49,589 bases of DNA from JBFFXF01 sp041569895 (GCA_041569895.1 JBFFXF010000012.1:1-49589); one strand, 5' to 3'. Counted from the stretch's first letter, positions 32,917 through 42,824 are shown. A program made the numbers and translations. Notes: generated from the sequence alone by a model not told the origin.

Positions 32917-35193
32917 TCAGTTCGAGACCACCTCGCGTCGCGGCTCGACCTGGTAGAGATGGCGCACGAAAAAGTCGCGGCGGCGGCGGACCATGTACGG
33001 CGAGCCGTCGCCGACGCCGTGCCCCGCCCCGGGCACCAGCAGGAACTCGAAGTCCTTCTCGGCCTTGATCAGCGCGTTGACGACCTGCAGGGTCGAGGAT
33101 GGGTCGACGTTGGTGTCGAGTTCGCCGACGGTGAGCAGGAGCTTGCCCTGGAGCCGGTGCGCGTGAGTGACGTTCGAGTTCTCGGCGTACTCCTCCCCCA
33201 CCGGCCAGCCCATCCAGAGCTCGTTCCACCAGATCTTGTCCATGCGGTTGTCGTGACAGCCGCAGTCGGCGACGGCAACCTTGTAGAACTCCGGGTGGAA
33301 GAGAAGGGCGCCGAGCGCGTTCTGGCCGCCGGCCGAGCCGCCGTAGACGCCGACCCGCGTCAGGTCCATGTACGGCCTCAACTCGGCCGCGGCGCGCATC
33401 CACGCCATGCGGTCCGGGAAGCCCGCGTCGCGCAGGTTCCGCCAGCACACGTCGTGGAACGCCTTCGACCTGTTCGACGTCCCCATGCCGTCGATCTGCA
33501 CGACGATGAAGCCGAGCTCGGCGAGCGACTGGGCGCGGTAGTAGGGGCGGAAGCGCTTCGGGACGTGCGACCCCTGCGGGCCGGCGTAGATCTTCTCGAT
33601 CACCGGATACTTGCGCGCGGCGTCGAAGTTCGTCGGATGGAAGATGATGCCGTAGATGTCGGTGGCGCCGTCGCGCCCCTTGGCCGCGAACCGCTCCGGC
33701 GCCCGCCAGCCGGTCTCGAGGAGCGCGGACCAGTCGGCGCGCTCGAGCTCGAGGACGAGCGCGCCATCCGAGGCGCGCCGCAGCTCGGTGACCGGCGGCA
33801 TGTCGACGCGCGAGTACGTATCGATCAGGTAGCGGCCATCCGGAGAGGGCTCGATGTCGTGCGTGCCGTTGCCGTCGGTGAGGATCACCAGGTTCGAGCC
33901 GTCGAAATCGATCCTGCAGAAGTGCACGTAGTACGGATCCTGTCCCGGATAGATGCCGCCGGCGCGGAACCAGATCTGGCGCTTCTCGTCGTCGACGCGG
34001 TCGACGCGGCGCACGACCCACGTGCCGCGGGTAATCTGATTCTTGACGCTGCCGGTGCGAGAGTCGTGCAGATACAGGTGGTTCCACCCGTCGCGCTCGG
34101 ACATCCAGATGATCTCGTGCGTCGCATCGACGTAGTGCGTGAAACGCTTGTGCGCGTAGTCGATGAACGTGTCGCTGCGCTCGTCGATGATCGCGCCGGC
34201 CTCGCCCGTGCCGGCGTCGACGGCGACGATCCGCAGCACCTGGTGCCCACGCTGATTGTAGACGAACGTGAAACGCCTCGAGTCGGGGTGCCAGCGGACC
34301 TCATCGATGCGCCAGGGATTCGGGAACAGGGCGTCATCGATCGGGATCTCCTTGCGCGCGTCGACGTCGAAGAGATGCGGCTTCGAGTTGGTGATTCGAT
34401 CACCCGGCTTGAGGTACTGCCTCGAGTGCAGCTTCGGCTGCACCTGGTCCGTCGGCGACGACTCGATCATGTACACCGTGTGCTCTTGCGCCTCGGCCGT
34501 GCGCATGGCGACGAGCTTCGTCGAGTCAGGCGACCACGAGATCCTCGAGCCGTAGCCGTCCTCGGCGGTCCCCTCGTCGCTGAGCGCGAAGGATTCGCCG
34601 CCCTCGGCGTCCCGCACGTGAACGTTGTGATCCTTGATGAACGCCACCCGGCGACCGTCTGGCGACGTCACTTCCCGCGGCCCGCCCCGCGACCCGCGCG
34701 GGCGTCCGCGTCGACCCCGGCGACGCCCGCGCTCCTCGCGACGGGGCGGCTCGAGCAGGTCCGCCTCCGAGAGCGCGTGGCTCTCGAGATCGAGGCGCCA
34801 GCCCTTGCCGAGCGCGTTGAAACGGATGGTCTTCCCGTCGCTGCCGAGCTCGAGCCAGTCGATCGGCACGGCGCGCTCCTCGACCGGCTGCCCGGTCGCC
34901 CCGGCGAGCGCTCGCGCGACCGCGGCGTGATCGAACGCCGGCTCGCGCGTGGCGGCGACCGCATCGACCCGGATGAACTCGCGCGCGCCGCCGGGAAGGT
35001 CGTTTCGGTACCAGAACCGGTCGCCGCTCTCGTCCCATCTGGCGTCGACGCGCGTCCGGAAGACGCGGTCACGGCAGAGCTCGGGGAGGCGACCCGCGCG
35101 CTCGTAGTCGGCCTGCGTTCCCTGCGCGGCGACGGTCGCCGGCACGTGAAGACACACGGCGATGGCCAAAAAAGAGAGGTGACGCGTGCTCAT
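32917..35193 (-). CDS. S9-family prolyl oligopeptidase/dipeptidyl peptidase IV-like serine peptidase
   Basis: 758 residues with signal peptide (MSTRHLSFLAIAVCLHVPATVAAQ). The N-terminal part (to about 500) is a DPP IV-type beta-propeller (SPDGRRVAFIKDHNVHVRD, WSPDSTKLVAMR, WHPDSRRFTFVYN). The alpha/beta-hydrolase domain carries the triad Ser620 in GGSAGGQ, Asp693 in GELDTNVDP and His725 in GAGHGVG. It should cleave short, probably proline-containing peptides outside the cytoplasm. An unusual Arg-Gly-rich segment (RREERGRRRGRRGRPRGSRG, about residues 155-175) interrupts the propeller. ATG 35193 is preferred over 35211 because GGAG lies seven bases before it and it heads the signal peptide. It lies 14 bp after the PQQ-like gene. 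Confidence 0.93.
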   Translation of the reverse strand: MSTRHLSFLAIAVCLHVPATVAAQGTQADYERAGRLPELCRDRVFRTRVDARWDESGDRFWYRNDLPGGAREFIRVDAVAATREPAFDHAAVARALAGATGQPVEERAVPIDWLELGSDGKTIRFNALGKGWRLDLESHALSEADLLEPPRREERGRRRGRRGRPRGSRGGPREVTSPDGRRVAFIKDHNVHVRDAEGGESFALSDEGTAEDGYGSRISWSPDSTKLVAMRTAEAQEHTVYMIESSPTDQVQPKLHSRQYLKPGDRITNSKPHLFDVDARKEIPIDDALFPNPWRIDEVRWHPDSRRFTFVYNQRGHQVLRIVAVDAGTGEAGAIIDERSDTFIDYAHKRFTHYVDATHEIIWMSERDGWNHLYLHDSRTGSVKNQITRGTWVVRRVDRVDDEKRQIWFRAGGIYPGQDPYYVHFCRIDFDGSNLVILTDGNGTHDIEPSPDGRYLIDTYSRVDMPPVTELRRASDGALVLELERADWSALLETGWRAPERFAAKGRDGATDIYGIIFHPTNFDAARKYPVIEKIYAGPQGSHVPKRFRPYYRAQSLAELGFIVVQIDGMGTSNRSKAFHDVCWRNLRDAGFPDRMAWMRAAAELRPYMDLTRVGVYGGSAGGQNALGALLFHPEFYKVAVADCGCHDNRMDKIWWNELWMGWPVGEEYAENSNVTHAHRLQGKLLLTVGELDTNVDPSSTLQVVNALIKAEKDFEFLLVPGAGHGVGDGSPYMVRRRRDFFVRHLYQVEPRREVVSN

Positions 35194-35207
35194 CGATGAC
35201 TCCGATC

Positions 35208-36524
35208 TCAACCCGACGCGCCGGCCTCGCTGCCGCGCTTCTTGCCGGCGTCTTTCTCGACGCAGTAGAGCGCCCGGTTCGAGCGCAGCAGCATGCGATT
35301 GCCCGCCACGGCGGGGCTCGCGTTGAAGACGCTGCGGTCGTCGAGGTCGTTGTGCGCCATCTGCTCGAGGTCGGGATCGGCCTCGAGCACCGCCGTGCCG
35401 CCGTAGCAGGTGACGCAGTAGAGCCGGTCGCCCGCGAGCAGCACCGACGCGTATGTCTTGTTGCGCGAGCCGATGTCACGGAGGCGCGCGCGCTTGACGA
35501 CGTCGCCGGTCCTGGCGTCCATGCAGTAGGCGATTCCCGTGTGATCGACCCAGTAGAGGTGACCTTCGTGGTAGACGGGCGACGGCACCTTCGAGCCGCT
35601 GCTCGACGTCCACAGCCGGTGCGTGGCCGTGACGTCGCCGCGCCCGCCGACCCGCACGGCCAGCGCCTTGATCGCACCGCGGCCTCCGAACGCGTAGGCG
35701 ACGCCGTCGTGGGAGATCACCGTCGGGCAGACGTAGTCATCGATCCCCTCGCAGCGCCACAGCTCCTTGCCGGTGCGCGGGTCGAAACCGAAGACGTGAC
35801 CCTCGGCGCTGACGACCACCTCGTGGCCGCCGCCGGGGACCTTGACGAGCGCGGGCGTGCACCACGAGCGGTTGATCCCCGGCGCCCGCCACACCTCCTT
35901 GCCGTTCTCGCGGTCGAAGGCGATCACCGCGTCGCTCTCGACGCACGCGTTGATGATGACGAGGTCGTCGAAGAGGAGCGGCGAGCCCGCCGTCCCGAAG
36001 CCGTGCGTGCCGCTGCCGGCGCTCGCCGACCAGAGCGGCTTGCCATCGAGGTCGAACGCGTGCACGCCGCTGCGCCCGAAGAAACAGTAGACGCGCTCGC
36101 CGTCCGACGCCGGCGTGCTCGAGGCGTAGCCGTGCTCGGGCAGCCACCGCCGGTACGGCTCCTCGGGGGTGCTCGCCTTGACGCGACGCGACCAGGTCTC
36201 GCGGCCGCTGTCGAGATCGAAGCACGCCAGGCGCATCTCGAGACCGGACTGCTCGCCCGGCTGCTCGCTGTCGAGGCCGTATCCAACGTAGTAGGTGACG
36301 AAGACGCGCTTGCCGACGACGATCGGGCTCGACGCGCCGAAGCCCGGGAGCGTCGCCTTCCATCGCACGTTCTTCTCGGCGGACCACTCGAGGGGCAGGT
36401 CGGCGCTCGCCGGCGCGATCCCCGCCGCGTCCGGCCCGCGAAACTGCAGCCAGTCGTCAGCGAACGCCGCGGCCGTGAGCGACATCATGGTGGTGGTGGT
36501 CAGCAGAATCAGGTGTCGGCGCAT
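35208..36524 (-). CDS. PQQ-like (BamB-type) beta-propeller secreted protein
   Basis: 438 residues with signal peptide (HLILLTTTTMMSLTAAAFA) followed directly by DDWLQFRGPDAAGIAPASA, the start typical of planctomycete PQQ-binding-like proteins. Repeated blades show the pattern AFDLDGKPLWSAS, AFDRENGKEVWRAP, GFDPRTGKELWRCEG, CMDARTGDVVKRAR. Such proteins are exported propellers that often act as scaffolds; PQQ binding or enzyme activity cannot be concluded. GAGG nine bases before ATG 36524 supports the start. It precedes the S9 peptidase gene by 14 bp, so the two form an operon. Confidence 0.92.
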   Translation of the reverse strand: MRRHLILLTTTTMMSLTAAAFADDWLQFRGPDAAGIAPASADLPLEWSAEKNVRWKATLPGFGASSPIVVGKRVFVTYYVGYGLDSEQPGEQSGLEMRLACFDLDSGRETWSRRVKASTPEEPYRRWLPEHGYASSTPASDGERVYCFFGRSGVHAFDLDGKPLWSASAGSGTHGFGTAGSPLLFDDLVIINACVESDAVIAFDRENGKEVWRAPGINRSWCTPALVKVPGGGHEVVVSAEGHVFGFDPRTGKELWRCEGIDDYVCPTVISHDGVAYAFGGRGAIKALAVRVGGRGDVTATHRLWTSSSGSKVPSPVYHEGHLYWVDHTGIAYCMDARTGDVVKRARLRDIGSRNKTYASVLLAGDRLYCVTCYGGTAVLEADPDLEQMAHNDLDDRSVFNASPAVAGNRMLLRSNRALYCVEKDAGKKRGSEAGASG

Positions 36525-36699
36525 CGCAGAGTCCTCGTGTGGTGTCCTGGTGGTCGGTGGAGCTCGATCGCTGGCGATCGACGTGGAGCTTCCTTTGTAC
36601 CCGATGCGCACCGTCGGCGAAAGGGCAGGCTCGCGGCGTCCGAACCGGCTTCAACTCTCGCGCGCGGCGGAGTTTCGAGCCATTTTTCGCGTTTCCGGG

Positions 36700-36728
36700 T
36701 TGGGATCCACCGGCCCGCATCTTATAGT
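36700..36728 (+). promoter_or_regulatory. sigma-70-like promoter of the adaptor/permease operon
   Basis: TTGGGA (36700-36705), 17 bp spacer, TATAGT (36723-36728), giving a leader of about 65 bases. The divergent gap 36525-36799 holds no gene. Confidence 0.5.
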
Positions 36729-36799
36729 GTGAGTTTGGTCGGATCGAGAGCCGCGCAGCTTGGCGCGATTCGTGTCGGGCTGCAGAGACAGAGGAAGAC

Positions 36800-38575
36800 A
36801 TGCGGGACGCAGAAAACCTCGCGGGCGCCGCTGCCCGGGCCGTCGAGGAGCGCCGATCCGGCGCCCGGTCGGCACGTCGGTATACCCTGCTCGCCATGGC
36901 CCTGGCGGTGCTGATCGGCATCGGCGCGGTTGCGGCCCTCACCGACTCGCTGAGGACGAAGAGCGTGGCGCTGGTGGAGTACACCATGCGCCGCGGAACC
37001 CTGCCGATCGTCGTCACCGAGCGCGGCAACCTCGAGAGCCAGAGCGACGTCAAGATCATCTGCCAGGTCGATGACGTCGAGAACGACGGCATCCACGGGA
37101 CGCCGATCGTCTTCATCGTGCCGAACGGCGCCTCCGTCGAGGAAGGCCAGTTGCTCGTCGAGCTCGACTCCTCCTCGCTGCGGGAGCGCCTCGACCGGCA
37201 GCTGCTCGACACGGAGCGCGCCCGCTCCGACCAGATCCAGGCGAAAGTCAGGTACGAGAATCAGCTGACGCAGAACAAGACCAGCCGCGCCGACGCCCAG
37301 CTCCAGGTCGATCTGGCCGAGCTGGCGCTGAAACAGTTCGAGGACGAGGACGGCGGCACGTTCCAGATCGAGCTCCAGGACGTCGAGCTGCTCATCCAGG
37401 AGGCGCAGGCCAGCAAGCTCATCGAGGCCACCAACCTCGAGGGCGTCGAGCAGCTCTACAAGCTCGGCTACCGGAGCTCGGGCGAGCTCGCCCAGGCGCG
37501 GCTGAGCGCGCTCAAGGCGGAGCGCCAGCTGGCGACGGCGATCTCGAGGAAGAAGGAGCTCGTCGACTACAAGTACCGCAAGACGAAGCTCGAGCTCCAG
37601 GGCAACGTGGAGTCGGCGAAACGCGCGCTGCTCCAGGTCGAGCGCGACAACGAGGCATTCCTCGAGCAGGCGCGGGCGGCGATGGAGGCGGCGGACGAGG
37701 CGCTCAAGAAAGAGGAGGAGCGGCTCGCCCGGTACCGCGACCAGCTCGCCAAGTGCAAGCTGTTCGCGCCGCGCGACGGCATGGTCGCCTATGCGTCGGG
37801 GCAGGGTCGTCGCTGGAGCGAGCCGATTCGCGAGGGCGCCGCTGTGCGTCCCCGACAGGCGATCCTCTCGCTCCCGAACCTTCGCCGCATGCAGGTGAAG
37901 ACCTCCGTGCACGAATCGGTGCTCGACCAGGTGCGCGCCGGGCTGCCCGTGACCGTGCGCGTCGACCCGTTCCCGGAGAGGCTCTACTCGGGGACGGTCA
38001 AGTCGGTCGCCGTGCTGCCGGACCAGGACAGCTGGCTGAGCTCGGACACGAAGGTCTACGAGACGGTGGTGACCATCGACGAGGACGTCGAGCAGCTCAA
38101 GCCCGGCATGACCGCGGTGGTCGAGATCCACGTCGACCGCCTCGAGAACGTCCTCAGCGTGCCGGTGCAGGCGGTCGTGCAGATCGGCGAGGAGAGCTGG
38201 TGCTACGTGAGCGCCGGCGGCGACGTCGACAGGCGGCCGATCGAGCTCGGTCGCTCGAACGACAAGTTCGTCGAGATCCGCTCGGGGCTCGAGGAGGGCG
38301 ACGTCGTCGTTCTCAACCCGATGGCGATCGTCGATGAGGATCGCCGCGACGAGTCGACGATCGCGCCGGAGAACACCGGACCGGAGCCGCCGCCGCGCGA
38401 ATCCGAGGAGCCCCTCGCCGACGGCGACGCCGGTCCCGGAGACGGCCCGCGATCGACGGGCGCCAGCGCCGGAGAGGACTCGAGGGCTCGCCGCGGTGCG
38501 GGCGAGAGGCCGCCCCGGGCGCGGCCGGACGCATCGAGACGCGATGGCGGGGAGCGCACGCGGCGCGGTCGCTGA
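36800..38575 (+). CDS. HlyD/MacA-like periplasmic adaptor with long coiled coil
   Basis: 591 residues. One membrane anchor (residues 28-47, YTLLAMALAVLIGIGAVAAL), then a split lipoyl domain around a long alpha-hairpin (about residues 130-320, rich in Glu/Ala/Gln), then a beta-barrel and membrane-proximal domain (MQVKTSVHESVLDQVRAG, VEQLKPGMTAVVEIHVD). The last 70 residues are a disordered Pro/Glu/Arg-rich tail (RRGAGERPPRARPDASRRDG), unusual for the family. It should connect an inner-membrane permease to an outer-membrane channel. GAGGAAG seven bases before the ATG is a good ribosome site. It is three bases upstream of the permease gene, so the two are one operon. Confidence 0.93.
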   Translation: MRDAENLAGAAARAVEERRSGARSARRYTLLAMALAVLIGIGAVAALTDSLRTKSVALVEYTMRRGTLPIVVTERGNLESQSDVKIICQVDDVENDGIHGTPIVFIVPNGASVEEGQLLVELDSSSLRERLDRQLLDTERARSDQIQAKVRYENQLTQNKTSRADAQLQVDLAELALKQFEDEDGGTFQIELQDVELLIQEAQASKLIEATNLEGVEQLYKLGYRSSGELAQARLSALKAERQLATAISRKKELVDYKYRKTKLELQGNVESAKRALLQVERDNEAFLEQARAAMEAADEALKKEEERLARYRDQLAKCKLFAPRDGMVAYASGQGRRWSEPIREGAAVRPRQAILSLPNLRRMQVKTSVHESVLDQVRAGLPVTVRVDPFPERLYSGTVKSVAVLPDQDSWLSSDTKVYETVVTIDEDVEQLKPGMTAVVEIHVDRLENVLSVPVQAVVQIGEESWCYVSAGGDVDRRPIELGRSNDKFVEIRSGLEEGDVVVLNPMAIVDEDRRDESTIAPENTGPEPPPRESEEPLADGDAGPGDGPRSTGASAGEDSRARRGAGERPPRARPDASRRDGGERTRRGR

Positions 38576-38578
38576 TCG

Positions 38579-39877
38579 ATGCATCTCGCCACGCTCCAGC
38601 TCGCGGTCCGCAACCTCCTGCTCCACAAGCTGAGGAGCTTCCTGACCATGCTCGGGACGATCCTCGGCGTCGCGTCGGTGATCTCGATGCTCGCCATCGG
38701 CGAGGGGTCGAAGCGCGAGGCGGTCGAGCAGATCCGCCAGCTCGGTGCCACCAACGTCATCGTTCGCAGCGTCAAGCCGAAGCACGAGGATCAGCAGGGC
38801 GACTCGTCGACCGGGACCGCGACGCAGCAGAGGGTGAGTCACGTCCTCGAGTACGGCCTCACCTATCGCGACTACGAACGGCTCACCGAGACGCTCCCGA
38901 CGATCAATCAGGCGGTGCCGATCGCGCTCGTGCGGCGGAACGCGCAGCACAATCGCTACCGCATCACGAACGCCCGCGTCCTCGGGACGACGCCCGAGTA
39001 CCTCTCGATCAAGAACCTCGTCGTCCGTCGCGGCCGGTTTCTGACCACGCCCGACCTTCGCAACACCTCCAACGTCGCAGTGCTCGGCGCCGGCGCGGCC
39101 GAGCGGCTCTTCAGCTTCGAGGACCCGATCGGCGAATCGATCCTCCTCGGTGATGGCGCGTACCGCGTCGTCGGCATCCTCGAACCCCAGGACAGCGGCA
39201 CGGCGACGGTCGGCGCCATCGGCCGCGACGACTTCAACAACGACATCTACATCCCGCTGACGGCGGCGCGCAGCCGTTTCGGCGAGCTGCAGATGATCCT
39301 TCGTGCCGGCAGCCGCGAGTTCGAGCGCACGCAACTCAGCGAGATCACCCTGACGGTCCGGGACGAGGAGCTCGTCCCCCAGACCGCCGCGATGGCGAGA
39401 AAGCTCCTCGAGCAGACGCATCCGTCAGGCCACGACTTCGAGATCCAGGTGCCGCTCGAGCTGCTGAATCAGGCGGAGCGCGAGAAGCGCATCTGGAACC
39501 TCGTTCTCGGTTCGATCGCCGGCATCTCGCTGCTCGTGGGCGGCATCGGCATCATGAACATCATGCTCGCGACCATCACCGAGCGGACGCGCGAGATCGG
39601 CGTTCGCCGCGCCCTGGGCGCCAAGCGCCGCGACATCACGGCGCAGTTCCTGGTCGAGACGATGGTTCTCTCGACCACGGGCGGCGTCGTCGGCATCGTG
39701 CTCGGCGTCGCCATCCCGCTGGGGGTGACCCTTTTGTCGGGGCTCCAGACGGCGCTCAGCCTCTGGTCGGTGGCGCTGTCGTTCGGGATCTCGGTGAGCG
39801 TCGGCGTGATCTTCGGGCTCTACCCGGCGCGCCGGGCGGCGCTCATGGATCCGATCGAGGCTCTCCGTCACGAGTGA
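38579..39877 (+). CDS. MacB/FtsX-type ABC transporter permease
   Basis: 432 residues, membrane protein. N-terminal helix and MacB periplasmic core (LAVRNLLLHKLRSFLTMLG, ILGVASVISMLAIGEGSK), then the FtsX domain with three C-terminal helices (GIGIMNIMLATITERTREIG, VRRALGAKRRDITAQFLVE, YPARRAALMDPIEALRHE). It lacks the N-terminal ATPase of E. coli MacB, so a separate ATPase of the LolD/MacB type is needed and none is in the window. With its adaptor it forms a mechanotransmission exporter, not a classical pump. Its last 35 bp overlap the 3' end of the convergent TolC-like gene. Confidence 0.94.
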   Translation: MHLATLQLAVRNLLLHKLRSFLTMLGTILGVASVISMLAIGEGSKREAVEQIRQLGATNVIVRSVKPKHEDQQGDSSTGTATQQRVSHVLEYGLTYRDYERLTETLPTINQAVPIALVRRNAQHNRYRITNARVLGTTPEYLSIKNLVVRRGRFLTTPDLRNTSNVAVLGAGAAERLFSFEDPIGESILLGDGAYRVVGILEPQDSGTATVGAIGRDDFNNDIYIPLTAARSRFGELQMILRAGSREFERTQLSEITLTVRDEELVPQTAAMARKLLEQTHPSGHDFEIQVPLELLNQAEREKRIWNLVLGSIAGISLLVGGIGIMNIMLATITERTREIGVRRALGAKRRDITAQFLVETMVLSTTGGVVGIVLGVAIPLGVTLLSGLQTALSLWSVALSFGISVSVGVIFGLYPARRAALMDPIEALRHE

Positions 39878-42650
39878 ACGGGGCCTCGGCCTCCGTCTCC
39901 GGCTCCTCGCCCGGCAGCGGCGCGTCGAGCATCTCCCGGATCTCCCGCGACACCAGCAGGAACCTCGGAATGTCGCCATACGTCGGCCCGGCGTTCTCCG
40001 GGTACTCGAGGTTCGCCTCCGGCTGGTAGTCGGGATCGTCGATCTGCGGCCAGAAGCCGGTGGTGTCGATCTCCATGAGCTCGAGGTCGAGGGCGAATCG
40101 AGCCCGATCGACGATGTACCCGATGCGCGAGTTGGCGACGGCGATCAGCGCCTCGCGCGACGACTGCAGCGCGTCGAGCAGGTCCGTGCCGCGCACGCCC
40201 TCCACGCCGAGGGCGAGCTGCAGGCGGACGCTGATCACCTGCTCCGCCGCAAGCGCCGCCCTGGTGACGCTGATCGGGTACTGGATGCGCGTCTCGTCGA
40301 GCGTCCGCAGTCCGCTCCGGACGTCGAGCTTGATCGCGTCCTCGAGCGCCATCAGCCCGCGCCGACCCGCCTGATAGTCGATCAGCGCGCGGCGGTAGTC
40401 GTTGCGCTGCGAGTAGCGGTTCAGCGGCAGATCGACCGCCAGCGAGAGGCGCGTCTCGCTCTCGCTCGCCGAGAAGCGGAACGGCTTGTTGTCGCGCGTC
40501 CGGATCGAGTGGCTCGCCTCGAGGTTGAGGACCGACTTCAGGTCGTCGGCGGCGATCTTGATCGTTCGCCGGTCGTCGGCGAGGCGGCCGCGCTCGTTCA
40601 TCAGGTCGAGTCGCTGCACGATCGCCGTCGCCATGGCGTCCGCCTCCTCGATGTCGATCGTGGGCAGCCCCGGGCCGGCGCTCTCGAGCAGCCGCTCGAC
40701 GATCTCGATCACACGGTCGGTGCGCTCGAGCGTGTCGCTCAGGGCCTGTTCCGCGTCGGGCCCTCCGGGCGGGAGCTCGTTGAGCGCGTCGAGCGAGCGG
40801 ATGAGCGCCTCGAGCTCCGCGCGCAACGCGCGCGTGTCGTCGAGGATCGACTGCAGCCGTTCCTGCTGCGGGTCCTCCAGGATCTCCTCGAGGCGGCCCA
40901 CCAGCGCCTCGAAGCGCTGGCGCAGCTCCTCGAGCGTGCGCTCCGCCGCTTCGATCTGTTCGCTGTCCCGCGGCGGCCGTGCGCCCCTGGCGAGCTCGAT
41001 CTCGCGCTGCGCGAGGTCGAGTAGCGCGGCGACGACGTCGCTCGTTCGCTGGAAGAGGAGGATGAGCGGCGCCGGCGCGGCGGGGTCCGAGGTGCGGTCG
41101 AGCTCTGCCACGTTGCGCGCCACCTCGACGCGCGCGCGATTGACGCGGAAGCGACGCAGGAGCTCCTCGAGCTCCTCGCTCTCGGGCACCTCCTCGCCGA
41201 GGAGCCGGCGCAGGCGCAGCCACTCGAGCAGGCGCTCGATCAGGAAGATGTCGGCGTTGAGGACCTCGGCGCGGTCCGGCGTCGTCTGGTCGCGGCGGTC
41301 GCGGACGCGCACGAGCCACCGCCGGACGCGCTCCGATGCGACCTCGATCTCGTCGCGGAGGGTCAGGCGATCGAGCTCGGCGAGGTCGATGTTGATCGGC
41401 GTCTCGGTCGGCAGGCCGATCTGCAGCTTCAATCGATCGAGCGCGTCCTCGAGCACGTTGCACGTCGCGATGACGCTGCTGCGCCCCGACAGCATGCCCT
41501 GCTCGAACTGATCGACCGCCACGGGGTTCGGGGCGTTCTTGACACTGGCGCGCACCTCGGCGCGCGCCTGCTCGAAGGTGCGCACGAGCGAGAAGTAGTT
41601 CTGGGATTCGATCTCGATGTTCCTGTACGTCCTCAGGAGGCCGTAGTAGCTCGCGGCGAGCTGGAAGAAGAAGTCCTTGCGGAATCGCGCGTGGTCGCGC
41701 GCCGCGTAGACCAGGCTGCGCTCCGCCTGGATCAACGGGTTGAGGCGGATGTCCCGCTGGAAGACGCTCTGGGTGACGCGAAAGAGGAGCTCCGAGCTGA
41801 CGTCGCGGGAGAAGCCCTCCGGGCCGTCGAAGGTGAACACGACGTTGTTCGCGAATCGCGCCAGGACGTCGCCGCCCGTGGCCAGCATCTTCTGCAGTCC
41901 GATGTTCGACCCGATCGGCATGGTCTCCGTCCGCGTGCCGTCGTTGCGGGCGTTGGAGTAGTCGAGTCCGCCGCCGCTCGTCGGCGTGAACGTGATGGCG
42001 TGATCGTATCGCTCGAGCGTCAGCGCGAGCGCGGCGCGGTAGAGCTGCTCCTTGCTCGTCTGGTACTCCCGGCTGTTGAGCAGCGCGAGCTGGACGATCT
42101 CGACGAGGTCGAGGCGGGGCGCGTCATCGAGGAGCTCGTCGCCGGGCTCCTCCTCGTGCGTGCGACCGTACTCATCGCGGACGCTCTCGAACTCGAGCAT
42201 CCGCGCGAGGCATTCCTCCGGGATCGCGTCCCAGTAGCTCGGCGGGATCGGCCGCACGGGCAGGCCGGTGACGCGGGCGCCACCGTCGTCGGCGGTCGCG
42301 TCCTGGGGAGCCGCGATCTCGATGCCGGCGCGTCGAGCCCCGGCCGCGAGCTCCGGCAGCTCGTACGCATAGAGCGACGGCCCCGGCGCCGGCAGCGCCG
42401 GGTAATCGGGGTCGCTCGGGTCGTGCAGGCGGGAACCGGGGTCGGGCTCGATGGTGAATCCGTCCGCGACCGCCCACGGGGTGCCGAGCGTCTTCTGGTC
42501 GATCGCCGCATAGACGTCGCGGTCGGCCTGCTCGCGGTAGTACTCCCGCGTGCAGCCACCGGCGACGGCCGCGATGGAGAGCATGGAGAAAAACAGGAAG
42601 AACGGGCGAAGCACGAGCGTGGCTCGCACGGGAGTGCCGATCTCAATCAC
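39843..42650 (-). CDS. TolC-family outer-membrane lipoprotein with large coiled-coil insertion
   Basis: 935 residues, about twice the usual length. The N-terminus is a lipoprotein signal with lipobox AGGC (Cys33). A Pro-rich segment (55-140) precedes the first TolC half (DLVEIVQLALLNSREYQ to KLQIGLP, residues 180-413). Residues about 435-655 are a predicted coiled coil rich in Leu/Glu/Arg (EELLRRFRVNRARVEVARN, ERTLEELRQRFEALVGRLEE) inserted between the two halves. The second half (RLDLMNERGRLADDRR onward) ends near 860, followed by an acidic tail. The start is GTG. It probably forms the outer-membrane channel for the adaptor/permease pair it faces. A TATATT on the minus strand just upstream may be its -10 box. 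Confidence 0.88.
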   Translation of the reverse strand: MIEIGTPVRATLVLRPFFLFFSMLSIAAVAGGCTREYYREQADRDVYAAIDQKTLGTPWAVADGFTIEPDPGSRLHDPSDPDYPALPAPGPSLYAYELPELAAGARRAGIEIAAPQDATADDGGARVTGLPVRPIPPSYWDAIPEECLARMLEFESVRDEYGRTHEEEPGDELLDDAPRLDLVEIVQLALLNSREYQTSKEQLYRAALALTLERYDHAITFTPTSGGGLDYSNARNDGTRTETMPIGSNIGLQKMLATGGDVLARFANNVVFTFDGPEGFSRDVSSELLFRVTQSVFQRDIRLNPLIQAERSLVYAARDHARFRKDFFFQLAASYYGLLRTYRNIEIESQNYFSLVRTFEQARAEVRASVKNAPNPVAVDQFEQGMLSGRSSVIATCNVLEDALDRLKLQIGLPTETPINIDLAELDRLTLRDEIEVASERVRRWLVRVRDRRDQTTPDRAEVLNADIFLIERLLEWLRLRRLLGEEVPESEELEELLRRFRVNRARVEVARNVAELDRTSDPAAPAPLILLFQRTSDVVAALLDLAQREIELARGARPPRDSEQIEAAERTLEELRQRFEALVGRLEEILEDPQQERLQSILDDTRALRAELEALIRSLDALNELPPGGPDAEQALSDTLERTDRVIEIVERLLESAGPGLPTIDIEEADAMATAIVQRLDLMNERGRLADDRRTIKIAADDLKSVLNLEASHSIRTRDNKPFRFSASESETRLSLAVDLPLNRYSQRNDYRRALIDYQAGRRGLMALEDAIKLDVRSGLRTLDETRIQYPISVTRAALAAEQVISVRLQLALGVEGVRGTDLLDALQSSREALIAVANSRIGYIVDRARFALDLELMEIDTTGFWPQIDDPDYQPEANLEYPENAGPTYGDIPRFLLVSREIREMLDAPLPGEEPETEAEAPFTRDGEPRSDP

Positions 42651-42824
42651 GGTTCTCGGTTCCTTCGGACAATATAGGGAGGCACGTCAGTGATCGTCGA
42701 CCGTCCACGCGATCGATCCGGCAGCACGCGCGCGGCGCGATCGGCGGATGATACCGGAGCCGGCGGGCGCGCGTCGAGCATCACCGGGAACTCCGGGGAC
42801 GCCGGAAGGTCACGCCAATTCCCT

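Noticed and set aside
36722..39421. Long minus-strand open frame opposite the adaptor/permease operon
   Set aside because: It is the antisense frame of two clear transporter genes, typical of GC-rich DNA, with Asp/Val/Arg/Leu-biased nonsense composition.
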